Assembly: GCA_028697725.1 (NCBI GenBank)
Contig: JAQVEG010000008.1
Location: 1 to 64,000, forward strand
Reading direction: 5' to 3'
From: Anaerostipes sp.
GTDB taxonomy: Bacteria; Bacillota; Clostridia; Lachnospirales; Lachnospiraceae
DNA length: 64,000 bases
In this document: piece after piece, positions 28,027 to 37,378 of the stretch
Layout: each line of letters opens with the position of its first letter
How positions within the stretch are numbered: the first letter of the stretch is position 1
Position numbers and translations under genes: made by a program
The notes under the pieces: generated by a model
Seen by the model: the letters and a program-made list of their open reading frames with translations, nothing else
What the model was told of the DNA's origin: nothing
Databases searched by the model: none

Positions 28027-29732
28027 GATTAACAATCAATGGAAAAGCAGTGATTGTTCCAGAAGGAACAACAATTATGGAAGCTGCAGCACTGAATCAT
28101 ATTAAGATTCCTAAGCTGTGTTATTTAAAAGATATTAATGAAATAGCAGCGTGCAGGGTTTGTGTTGTGGAACAAGAAGGAAAAGAGCAATTAGTTACTT
28201 CTTGTAATAATACAGTACAAGAGGGAATGATTTTGTATACAAATAGTCCCAAAGTGCGCCGAAATCGAAGAAAAACGGTATCTATGTTACTTTCTCAGCA
28301 TAATATGCAGTGTGCAATCTGCAGTCGAAGTCAAAACTGTACGTTACAGTCTTTGGCCAACGAACTTAATATTCTAGAACTTCCATATAAGGAAGAAGTA
28401 CCAAAAGAAACATGGAATGCAGACTTCCCATTAATTCGTGATGGGGACAAGTGTATTAAATGTATGCGATGTGTTCAAATATGTGACAAGGTTCAAGGGT
28501 TGAATATATGGGATGTAACAAGCACAGGAGCAAGAACCTCTGTGGGAGTTTCTTTGAATCGTGATATTGAAACGGCAGACTGTTCTTTATGTGGACAATG
28601 TATTACCCACTGTCCAGTGGGAGCGTTAAGAGAAAGAGATGACACACAGGAATTTTTAGATGCAATTGCAGATGAGAATAAAACTGTTGTAGTTCAGATT
28701 GCACCAGCAGTAAGGACTGCATGGGCAGAATCTCTTGGATTAACTAGAGAGCAGGGAACGGTAGAAAAGATTGCTGCAATTTTAAGAAAAATGGGTGTAG
28801 ACTATGTATTTGATACTTCATTTACAGCAGATTTGACGATTATGGAAGAAGGAACAGAATTTATTCAACGTTTTACTTCTGGTGATTTGGACAAATATCC
28901 CATGTTTACTTCTTGTTGTCCAGGATGGGTTCGTTTTATGAAGACACAGTATCCTAAAATGGTAACAAGATTGTCCAGTGCAAAATCTCCACAGCAAATG
29001 TTTGGATCTGTGATGAAAAGTTATTTTGCACAGCAGATACAGGTAAACCCAGAAAATATTTATAGTGTGTCTATTATGCCTTGTGTTGCAAAAAAAGCAG
29101 AAAAGGATATGGATTTTTACTATAAAGAATATGCAGGACATGAAATTGATTGTGTTCTTACAACCAGAGAATTAGATCGACTAGTACGTTCTGAATTTGT
29201 GGATGTGGCGGCAGTAAAAGATGGATATTTTGACACTCCTTTTGCAAATAGCACTGGTGCAGGTGTGATTTTTGGAGCAACCGGAGGTGTTATGGAAGCA
29301 GCACTTCGTAGTGCATATGTCTTGATGACAGGAGAAAAATTAGAGGCAGACGCATTTAAGCAGGTGCGTGGAATGCACAAATATGACTGGAATGAAGCAG
29401 AACTTGATATTCAAGGAAAAACTGTGAAGATTGCAGTTGTCAGTGGACTTGCCAATACGAGAAAATTAATGGAAGCAATGAAACGCAATGAGGTAAAATA
29501 TCATTTTGTAGAGGTTATGGCCTGTCCTGGTGGATGTTCTGGTGGCGGAGGTCAGCCAATTCATGATGGAAAAGAACTGGCTCAAGAGCGAGGTAATTTC
29601 TTATACTTTTTAGATCAAAGCAATCAAATGAGATATTCTCATGAGAACCCAGATGTGCTTCGGTTGTATGAGGAATTTTTTGAAAAACCATGTGGACACT
29701 TATCCCATGAATTATTGCACATGGAACAATAA
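28020..29732 (+). CDS. [FeFe] hydrogenase, group A
   Basis: N-terminal 2Fe-2S ferredoxin domain, CxxCxxC...C ferredoxin motifs; H-cluster motifs TSCCPGW, MPCVAKKAEKD, VMACPGGCSGGGGQP. Start overlaps the upstream stop. Confidence 0.93.
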   Translation: MVRLTINGKAVIVPEGTTIMEAAALNHIKIPKLCYLKDINEIAACRVCVVEQEGKEQLVTSCNNTVQEGMILYTNSPKVRRNRRKTVSMLLSQHNMQCAICSRSQNCTLQSLANELNILELPYKEEVPKETWNADFPLIRDGDKCIKCMRCVQICDKVQGLNIWDVTSTGARTSVGVSLNRDIETADCSLCGQCITHCPVGALRERDDTQEFLDAIADENKTVVVQIAPAVRTAWAESLGLTREQGTVEKIAAILRKMGVDYVFDTSFTADLTIMEEGTEFIQRFTSGDLDKYPMFTSCCPGWVRFMKTQYPKMVTRLSSAKSPQQMFGSVMKSYFAQQIQVNPENIYSVSIMPCVAKKAEKDMDFYYKEYAGHEIDCVLTTRELDRLVRSEFVDVAAVKDGYFDTPFANSTGAGVIFGATGGVMEAALRSAYVLMTGEKLEADAFKQVRGMHKYDWNEAELDIQGKTVKIAVVSGLANTRKLMEAMKRNEVKYHFVEVMACPGGCSGGGGQPIHDGKELAQERGNFLYFLDQSNQMRYSHENPDVLRLYEEFFEKPCGHLSHELLHMEQ

Positions 29733-29801
29733 AAGCAATCTTCTGAAGGATTTCTTTGTGTTGTGTATATGTGTTATAATATGGACTGAGGAGGGTCTAA
29801 T

Positions 29802-30641
29802 ATGAGTGATAGAATAGTCACATATGAACAATGGAAAGAGATATATCAGGGAAAACCTCATTTTCATCATTTAAGTCGTGAGTTTGAGGATGTTAGTTCG
29901 TGTAAGGTGGAATTATTCTCAAAAAGTGTCAGCGGAAATCTTTTAATTCCAGACGAGAGCTGCAACTTTGAAGAAAAACATAAAGTCAGTTTTGTTCTAA
30001 CAGAAGATGAATTAGTTTTAATTGATGATATAGATTATGCAAAAGATATGATGCAAAAAGCAAAATCATTAATGGAAGCACAAGATGGGTCAAGAGAATT
30101 ATTTCAAAGATTTGTTGTAGAAATTATTTCATCCGATATGACAATGTTAGAAGGAATTGAAGATCATATTGGGGATGTGGAAGAACAAATTTTATCTGGA
30201 AAGCTAGACGAATTTAATAAAAAAATGCCAGATTATAGAAGGATTTTAAGATCTTTATATACATATTATGGACAATTAGCTATGATTGGAGAAACGCTTC
30301 AAGAGTATTATTTTAGCAACGATAAGTTGGTTCGAATGTTTGATGCACTCGAGCATAGAGCGGATCGTTTGCAAGGAAGAGTACAAATTTTACGGGAATA
30401 TACAAAGCAAGTGCAAGAGGTATATCAGGCACAGGTGGATTCCAGACAAAATGAAATCATGAAAGTGCTTACGGTTGTGGCAACTATATTTATGCCTCTT
30501 ACATTGATTACAGGATGGTATGGCATGAATTTTGCAGATATGCCAGAACTTACGTGGCATTTGGGATATCCAATGATTATTGTGTTAAGTGGATTAATTG
30601 TTGGATTTTGTATATGGGTTTCAAAGAAAAAATTTATGTAG
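29802..30641 (+). CDS. CorA-like magnesium transporter family protein
   Basis: C-terminal TM region with YGMNF (FMPLTLITGWYGMNFADMPEL). Confidence 0.87.
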   Translation: MSDRIVTYEQWKEIYQGKPHFHHLSREFEDVSSCKVELFSKSVSGNLLIPDESCNFEEKHKVSFVLTEDELVLIDDIDYAKDMMQKAKSLMEAQDGSRELFQRFVVEIISSDMTMLEGIEDHIGDVEEQILSGKLDEFNKKMPDYRRILRSLYTYYGQLAMIGETLQEYYFSNDKLVRMFDALEHRADRLQGRVQILREYTKQVQEVYQAQVDSRQNEIMKVLTVVATIFMPLTLITGWYGMNFADMPELTWHLGYPMIIVLSGLIVGFCIWVSKKKFM

Positions 30642-30683
30642 TAAAAGCAGGAGATTTTCATTCTCCTGCTTTTTAAATGAAAT

Positions 30684-31616
30684 TTATTCTAATTCAGTTA
30701 CTTGTTTTTTGTTACGAGTCAGTAGATGGTAAATCAATGCCGTAATTGCTGCAAATAAATAGATGATAGAAAAGAAATTTCCTATCGTAAGTAAAGCACT
30801 TTGTATACTTATGCTTTGCCCTCCATTTTTATTTTCAGGTCCTTTTCCGTTTTGCCCGCCAGCACCAAATCCTTTTTCGTTTCGCTGTCCGTTTCCTTGA
30901 TTACTTGATTCTGGATTTCCGTTATTAAATTGAACATTTCCATCACTTGTGGTTGAGTCAGAACTACTTCCAGAATCCTCAACTGATGGAGCAGATTCAC
31001 TTGGTTTATTTCTAGATGGAGGTGTTCCGTTTTTGTTAAAATTGTGTCCTTTTGCACTTTGTCCAGTGACAGGCATGGTAATCCATTGAATATAACTTGT
31101 TGTTTTTAAACTGTAAGCCCCAAATCCAATGAGAATGACACTAAGTACAATTCCAATCATTTTTTGTGGCTTTCCTTTTCCAGGTAACATCTTATGCAAC
31201 ATTCCAGTGATAAATGAAACGTGTAATCCAAGATGAATTCCAACCAACAGTAGAGCAACAGCTGAACTAGTATAGTGAATCATTTGCCAAGGGACATTTT
31301 GAAGTGTATTGATATTAAATACAACTTTTGAAATAAAGACTCCACTGATTCCGATGCAGAAGAAACAAACGACTAATAATACATCAACAAAATAACAAAT
31401 TTTAATCTTCTTTGGAGTTTCTTTTTTAAGTACATTTCTTGTGGTGACGGTGACCCATTTCCAATTTAAAATCATGTGGAAAACAAAGACTCCTAGCAGA
31501 ACCAGACCTCCTATTTCATGAAAATTAAGTCCTAGTGCCATTTTACGAAACATTAAAGCTAAAACAATTGCCATAACAAAGTCTAAAATAATTTTAAATA
31601 CATTTTTTTTATTCAT
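30684..31616 (-). CDS. DUF4405-like multi-TM membrane protein with Ser/Asn/Gly-rich loop
   Basis: Five apparent TM segments; His-containing helices FHMILNW, MIHYTSSAVALLLVGIHLGLHV; low-complexity SGSSSDSTTSDGNVQFNNGNPESSNQGNG segment. Confidence 0.65.
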   Translation of the reverse strand: MNKKNVFKIILDFVMAIVLALMFRKMALGLNFHEIGGLVLLGVFVFHMILNWKWVTVTTRNVLKKETPKKIKICYFVDVLLVVCFFCIGISGVFISKVVFNINTLQNVPWQMIHYTSSAVALLLVGIHLGLHVSFITGMLHKMLPGKGKPQKMIGIVLSVILIGFGAYSLKTTSYIQWITMPVTGQSAKGHNFNKNGTPPSRNKPSESAPSVEDSGSSSDSTTSDGNVQFNNGNPESSNQGNGQRNEKGFGAGGQNGKGPENKNGGQSISIQSALLTIGNFFSIIYLFAAITALIYHLLTRNKKQVTELE

Positions 31617-31767
31617 AGATTCTCTCCTTTTCTTTTATTTACAATAGCAATGAAGTGTGAACAGGAAGTGAACGAATTGTTATAAAAATGGAAACAAATA
31701 AATAGACATGTTATAATAAATAGATTCTGTTTGAAATAAAAAAGAAAATTAGAAGGAGATTATAAAA

Positions 31768-33135
31768 ATGAAGCGAGAGAAGTTTTCCTCCCGTTTGGGA
31801 TTCATACTAATATCGGCAGGGTGTGCCATTGGTTTGGGGAATGTATGGAGGTTTCCGTACATTGTAGGACAATATGGTGGAGCAGCCTTTGTCTTAATCT
31901 ATATGCTATTCCTAGTAATTTTAGGGTTGCCAATTGTGATTATGGAGTTCTCTGTGGGACGAGCCAGCCAAAGGAGTGTTGCACTATCCTTTGATGCTTT
32001 GGAACCAAAGAATAGCAAGTGGCATTTAGTAAAGTATATTGCCATCGCAGGAAACTATTTATTAATGATGTTTTATACAACAGTGGCTGGCTGGATGATT
32101 ATGTATTTTTTCAAAATGCTCAAAGGAGATTTTGTAGGAATGAAGTCAAGCCAGGTATCCGCAGAATTTAATCAAATCTTATCAAAACCAATACTGATGA
32201 TAGTTTTTATGGTTTTAGTTGTATGTCTTTGTTTTTTGGTCTGCGGGGGAGGTCTTGTCAATGGCGTGGAGAAAATCACAAAGATTATGATGGTAAGCCT
32301 TCTTGTACTTATGGTAGTTTTAGCGGTACATTCAATCTTTATGGAAGGAGCAGGGGAAGGACTTAAGTTTTACCTAAAACCTGACTTTAATAAGATGTTA
32401 GAAAATGGAGCTGGAGAAGCGATTCTTGCAGCTATGGGACAGGCCTTTTTTACATTGAGTATTGGAATCGGAGCGTTGGCGGTCTTTGGAAGTTATATAG
32501 GAAAGGATCACCGTTTAACGGGAGAAGCTGTGAGTGTAACTTTGCTTGATACCTCAGTTGCATTGATGGCAGGGCTTATTATATTTCCAGCCTGCTTTGC
32601 GTATGATATAAGACCAGATGCGGGACCATCTCTCATATTTATTACGCTGCCAAATGTATTTCTTCATATGCCGGGAGGACGAATCTGGGGAACTTTATTC
32701 TTTCTATTTATGTCATTTGCAGCACTATCAACGGTGATTGCAGTGTTCCAGAATATTATTGCATTTGCCACAGACTTGACTGAGTGTAGTAAAAAGAAAG
32801 CGATTATTTTTAATATGCTTGCGTTGATTTTATTATCATTGCCATGTATATTAGGCTTTAACATTTTGAGCCATTTTGCTCCATTTGGAGCAGGGACAAC
32901 AGTTCTTGATTTAGAAGATTTCCTTGTAAGCAACAATATTTTGCCAATTGGAAGTATTATATATTTGTTGTTCTGTACCAGCCGTTATGGATGGGGATTT
33001 GATAACTTTATGAAGGAAGCAAATGAAGGAAAAGGATGGAAATTCCCAAGAATTGTGCGTGGATATGTAACTTATGTTTTACCAGTGATTGTATTAGTGA
33101 TATTTATTCAAGGATATATTGTGAAATTCTTTTAA
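31768..33135 (+). CDS. Neurotransmitter:sodium symporter (NSS/SNF) family transporter
   Basis: GCAIGLGNVWRFPYIVGQYGGAAFVLIYM. Confidence 0.95.
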   Translation: MKREKFSSRLGFILISAGCAIGLGNVWRFPYIVGQYGGAAFVLIYMLFLVILGLPIVIMEFSVGRASQRSVALSFDALEPKNSKWHLVKYIAIAGNYLLMMFYTTVAGWMIMYFFKMLKGDFVGMKSSQVSAEFNQILSKPILMIVFMVLVVCLCFLVCGGGLVNGVEKITKIMMVSLLVLMVVLAVHSIFMEGAGEGLKFYLKPDFNKMLENGAGEAILAAMGQAFFTLSIGIGALAVFGSYIGKDHRLTGEAVSVTLLDTSVALMAGLIIFPACFAYDIRPDAGPSLIFITLPNVFLHMPGGRIWGTLFFLFMSFAALSTVIAVFQNIIAFATDLTECSKKKAIIFNMLALILLSLPCILGFNILSHFAPFGAGTTVLDLEDFLVSNNILPIGSIIYLLFCTSRYGWGFDNFMKEANEGKGWKFPRIVRGYVTYVLPVIVLVIFIQGYIVKFF

Positions 33136-33158
33136 GAAATAGAAGAAGATAGAAAAAG

Positions 33159-33208
33159 GAAACAGGTATTATGGTTCGATAATCGAAACTGTGATATCTG
33201 TTTTTTTA
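33159..33208 (+). terminator. Rho-independent terminator
   Basis: AAACAGGTATTATGGTTCGA / TCGAAACTGTGATATCTGTTT followed by T-run. Confidence 0.75.
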
Positions 33209-33371
33209 TATTCAAAATTAGGAAATAGAAGGTTAAAAAGCTAGTAAGTATATAGGGTTGCAAAAATTCATCACAAAAAACTTGGCAATAATCAACAAAG
33301 AATGTGACCAAATTGAATTGAATTTGTGCAATATGTAAAATACAATATGGTTAAAGAGGAGGGAAGAAGAT

Positions 33372-35459
33372 ATGCATTTGGATGAGCGAAGTGAAATGAT
33401 TTTAAATGATATTGCAGCAGGAGTCAGACATAATTCAAAGGAAATACAAGCGAAGTATGAGATTTCCTTAAGGCAGTTTATGTATAGTATTAGTAAAATA
33501 AATGCATATTTAAGAGGACAAAAAATAACACCAATTGTCAAGAAGCGGTCAGGAGAATTAATTGTTTCAGATGATTTAAAAGAGTTATTGGATAAATGTT
33601 CTGGCAAAATAAATCTAAAAGATTATATTCCGTCTGAATCTGAAAGAGTAGAATTGCTCATGTTAATGATAATTACCATGGAGGAAGATTTATCCCTACA
33701 ACATTTTGTTTCTGAATTGCAGGTCAGCAAAAACACGATTTTAAGTGACTTGAAAATTGTGAAAGAAAAGTTGAGTATACATAAATTAGAGTTAAAATAT
33801 ACAAGATTAAAAGGCTATTTTATAAAGGGAAAAGAGTTTGAAATACGAAAGTTATTAATCGAGCTTGTAAATCAGATTCTAAATATATCTTTTGGAAGAT
33901 ACATGATAGGTCATATTACACATATAACCAATGAAGAGGTGGAGAAGTTTAGAGACTGGTTGGAAACAATTGAAGAGGAACTAAGAATCGTATATACAGA
34001 CGATAAGATGGAGACAACACCATATGCTTTAGCACTTGTGTATCGAAGAATAGAAAATGGATACTATCTTCAAGCGGATGAGATGTTATGTCAGGAATTA
34101 TCAGACACCAAAGAATATGCGTTTGCAGAACGATTGTTGTCATCCATTGGAGAGGTGCCAAAACAAGAGCGCTTTTTTATAACATTACAACTACTATCTA
34201 CTAGTCTTGTAGGGGAGATGGTTTTATCAGAAGCAAAGATGATAGAGATTCAAAGTGCAGTAGAAGAAGTAGTGAGTAGATTTGAGAATAGAGCATGTAT
34301 TGTATTTCAGGATAGGGAACATTTGATTCAAATGCTGGTACAGCATATGAAGCCTGCATATTACAGAATTAAATATAATTTAACGTTGACAGGGAATCTT
34401 TTAGATCTTGTAAATGTAGAGATGTATGAAAATGAATTACAGGAAATTCATTTATTATTACAACAGTGTATGAAACCTATGGAGGAGTTAATTGGAAGCA
34501 AGATTCCAGAAATAGAGTTGAAGTTTATTACAATGTTTGTGGCAAGCTGGTTTCGGAAAGAAGGACAAAAATTAGTAGAAAAACCAAGAGCATTGGTTGT
34601 TTGTCCAAATGGAATCACTGTATCAAAAGTAATGCATACTTCACTAAAAGAATTGTTTCCGGAGTTTATTTTTCTTGATACCACATCTGTGAGGGAGTTT
34701 GAAACAAGAAATGAAAATACATATGATATTGTTTTTTCACCAGTTTCACTAAAGACAAAAAAGCTGGTTTTTATGGTTGATCCAGTTATTACAATTCATG
34801 ATAAAAAAGCCTTGAGAAAAAAAGTATTAGAAGAAATATATGGAATTAAAACAGTAGAGTACGATGTGGAAGAAGTAATGGATATTGTAAAGAAATATAT
34901 TGAAATGGAAAAATGCATCAATGTAAAACAAGAAAAAATGCTTAAAAGAGAATTGAAGAGATATTTTTCTGTTGATATTGATGACAGTAGTTCCAAGGAA
35001 GAAATGAGCGAAGATGTAAATATCACAGATTTGCTTAGTGCAGATTACATTCAACAAAAGGAGAAGGTTAGAGATTGGCGAGAGGCAATGAGGGTAGTTG
35101 CACAGCCTTTATTAGATAAACAGAATGTTACAACAGAATATGTGAACAAGGTAATTAGCCAATATAATGATGAATCAATTTATATTATTTTTGGAGGAAA
35201 GATTGCTGTACCTCATGGAATGCCAAAGTTTGGTGTGAAAAAATTGGGAATGTCAATGCTGGTGCTTGACAAGCCAGTGAGATTTGGAGGTTTGGATGTA
35301 CATGTTTTTATAATGTTGGCACCAATTGATGAAAAAAAACATTTAAAAGCAATGTTGCAAATGACAAATTTAGCAGCAGATGAGAAAGGAATCAAAAAGT
35401 TAGTAGAAGCAAAGAGTGAAAAAGAAATCATTGATATTTTAAGAAAGTATCAATCATAG
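33372..35459 (+). CDS. BglG-type transcriptional antiterminator/activator with PRD, EIIB-like and EIIA domains
   Basis: 695 aa with N-terminal HTH, PRD-like middle, RALVVCPNGITVSKVM (EIIB-gat-like) and C-terminal EIIA-2-like (IYIIFGGKIAVPHGMP). Confidence 0.88.
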   Translation: MHLDERSEMILNDIAAGVRHNSKEIQAKYEISLRQFMYSISKINAYLRGQKITPIVKKRSGELIVSDDLKELLDKCSGKINLKDYIPSESERVELLMLMIITMEEDLSLQHFVSELQVSKNTILSDLKIVKEKLSIHKLELKYTRLKGYFIKGKEFEIRKLLIELVNQILNISFGRYMIGHITHITNEEVEKFRDWLETIEEELRIVYTDDKMETTPYALALVYRRIENGYYLQADEMLCQELSDTKEYAFAERLLSSIGEVPKQERFFITLQLLSTSLVGEMVLSEAKMIEIQSAVEEVVSRFENRACIVFQDREHLIQMLVQHMKPAYYRIKYNLTLTGNLLDLVNVEMYENELQEIHLLLQQCMKPMEELIGSKIPEIELKFITMFVASWFRKEGQKLVEKPRALVVCPNGITVSKVMHTSLKELFPEFIFLDTTSVREFETRNENTYDIVFSPVSLKTKKLVFMVDPVITIHDKKALRKKVLEEIYGIKTVEYDVEEVMDIVKKYIEMEKCINVKQEKMLKRELKRYFSVDIDDSSSKEEMSEDVNITDLLSADYIQQKEKVRDWREAMRVVAQPLLDKQNVTTEYVNKVISQYNDESIYIIFGGKIAVPHGMPKFGVKKLGMSMLVLDKPVRFGGLDVHVFIMLAPIDEKKHLKAMLQMTNLAADEKGIKKLVEAKSEKEIIDILRKYQS

Positions 35460-35538
35460 AGGGAACAATTCGTTTAACGAGTTCATTGGGTGACGACCCA
35501 GATATAATAACAAGATAACTTAAAGCAAGGAGGAAAAA

Positions 35539-36561
35539 ATGAAGAGAATTGTATATCATGGCATTCAGGATATCAGATTGGAAGAGGCAGAAATACCTAC
35601 ACCGGGACCTGGAGAGGTTGTAGTAAAGAATAAGGTAACATTAACGTGTGGAACTGATTGTAAAATGTTTATGAGAGGCTATCGATACCAGCCACCTCAC
35701 TTAATTGGACACGAGGCATCAGGTGATATTATTGCCATTGGAGAGGGTGTCACAAAGTTTAAAATTGGAGATAGAGTTGTAGCACACAACACAGCACCTT
35801 GTCATAAGTGCTATTGGTGTAAAAAGGGTCAGCATTCTATGTGTACTGATTTACCATCTAACTTAGGTGCATATGGTGAATATCAATTAATTCCAGCCAA
35901 TATTGTAAATGAAACAATGTTTAAGTTGCCAGATAACATGGAGTATAAGCAGGCAGCATTAACAGAGCCATTGTCATGTGCAGTATACGGAATTTCCAAT
36001 GTAACGATTGAATTAGGAGATACAGTTGTTGTCAATGGATGTGGACCAATTGGGCTTATGTTTATTCGATTAGCTTATTTAAGAGGGGCAAGAGTGATTG
36101 CATGTGACAAGCAGGCAAATCGATTAAAGTTAGCAGCAAAATTAGGAGCTGTTGAAACAATTAATATTGATGAACAAGATCAGATTGAGGCAGTAAGAAA
36201 TTTGACAGAAGACAGCCGTGGAGTGGATGTTGCAATTGAAGCAGCAGGGTTACCACAAGTATGGGAAATTGCATTTCAGCAAGTTAGAGCAGGTGGACAA
36301 GTTTTATGTTTTGGTGGAACGAAAAAAGATACAAGTGTCAATATTGATTGTACAAGGATGCACTATGAACAAATTACAATCAAGGGAGTATTCCATACGA
36401 CACCTCAGCATGTAAATGCAGCCTTTGAACTATTGAAGATGGGAGCAATTAAGGCAGAAGATTTTGTTGAACATGAATATAAAATTGAAGATACAAAAGC
36501 AGCAATTAGAGAGCATGCAGCGGGAAAAGTGATTAAAAATTGTATTGTTTATGATGACTAA
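35539..36561 (+). CDS. Zinc-dependent medium-chain alcohol/polyol dehydrogenase
   Basis: GTDCKMFMRG, GHEASGDI, C-rich structural Zn loop CHKCYWCKKGQHSMC, NGCGPIGLM. Confidence 0.92.
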   Translation: MKRIVYHGIQDIRLEEAEIPTPGPGEVVVKNKVTLTCGTDCKMFMRGYRYQPPHLIGHEASGDIIAIGEGVTKFKIGDRVVAHNTAPCHKCYWCKKGQHSMCTDLPSNLGAYGEYQLIPANIVNETMFKLPDNMEYKQAALTEPLSCAVYGISNVTIELGDTVVVNGCGPIGLMFIRLAYLRGARVIACDKQANRLKLAAKLGAVETINIDEQDQIEAVRNLTEDSRGVDVAIEAAGLPQVWEIAFQQVRAGGQVLCFGGTKKDTSVNIDCTRMHYEQITIKGVFHTTPQHVNAAFELLKMGAIKAEDFVEHEYKIEDTKAAIREHAAGKVIKNCIVYDD

Positions 36562-36572
36562 GGAGACATGAT

Positions 36573-37043
36573 ATGTCAATAGCTGGAGAATTAATAAAAA
36601 AAGAATATATTTACGAGAATCTTTCAGTAAAGAATCAAGATGAAGTATTTGAAGTTATGGGAGGAAAACTTGTAAAAGATGGAATTGCAAAAGAAAGTTA
36701 TGTGCAGGCTCTAAAAGACAGGGAGGCAGTGTTTCCAACTGGATTGCCTACTGCTGGAATTATTATTGCCATGCCACATACAGACAGCAATCATGTGAAT
36801 GAAGGATGTATTTCAATTGCTAAATTGCAAAATCCCGTTTCGTTCCATGAGATGGGAAATAAGAAAAAAACTTTAGATGTAGAAATGATTTTTATGCTGG
36901 CACTAAATGATCCAACCATGCATTTAAAAATGTTACAAAAAATAATAGGAATGTTTAGTGACAAAGCAGTTTTAAATGAATTAAAAGATGCCAAAACATC
37001 AGAGGAGATTTATAAGGTCGTAAAAAAAGCAGCTGATGTTTAA
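36573..37043 (+). CDS. PTS sugar transporter subunit IIA (galactitol/fructose type)
   Basis: FPTGLPTAGIIIAMPHTDSNHVNEGCISIAKL. Confidence 0.92.
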   Translation: MSIAGELIKKEYIYENLSVKNQDEVFEVMGGKLVKDGIAKESYVQALKDREAVFPTGLPTAGIIIAMPHTDSNHVNEGCISIAKLQNPVSFHEMGNKKKTLDVEMIFMLALNDPTMHLKMLQKIIGMFSDKAVLNELKDAKTSEEIYKVVKKAADV

Positions 37044-37060
37044 ATGAAAGGAGAAATACT

Positions 37061-37351
37061 ATGAAGACAATCGTTGTAGCATGTGGAGGTGGAGTCGCAA
37101 CTTCCCAAACTTGTGCAGTAAAATTAGCAGATTTATTAGAGGATCATGGGATTAGCAGAAGTGATTTTCAGATTGAGGCAATTAATATTAATTCAATGCC
37201 ACAATATGAAAAAGTGGCAGATATCTATGTTTCGATTTGTGGAACAGAAGATACAACATATAATTTACCAACATTTAGCGGAGTTCCATTTATTACAGGT
37301 ATGGGAGCGGAGGAAGAGTTAGAAAAAATATTGGAGGAATTTAAAAAGTAA
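37061..37351 (+). CDS. PTS galactitol-type subunit IIB
   Basis: VVACGGGVATSQTCAVKLADLL. Confidence 0.92.
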   Translation: MKTIVVACGGGVATSQTCAVKLADLLEDHGISRSDFQIEAININSMPQYEKVADIYVSICGTEDTTYNLPTFSGVPFITGMGAEEELEKILEEFKK

Positions 37352-37378
37352 ACAAGTTAATTATTAGGAGGAAAAACT

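Noticed and set aside
34466-34678. Alternative-frame ORF in the PRD regulator
   Set aside because: Spurious overlap with a long conserved CDS.
35460-35540. Possible RAT antiterminator target (hairpin TGGGTGACGACCCA) after the PRD regulator
   Set aside because: The stem is only 5 bp and has no T-run or RAT-like sequence; not strong enough to call.
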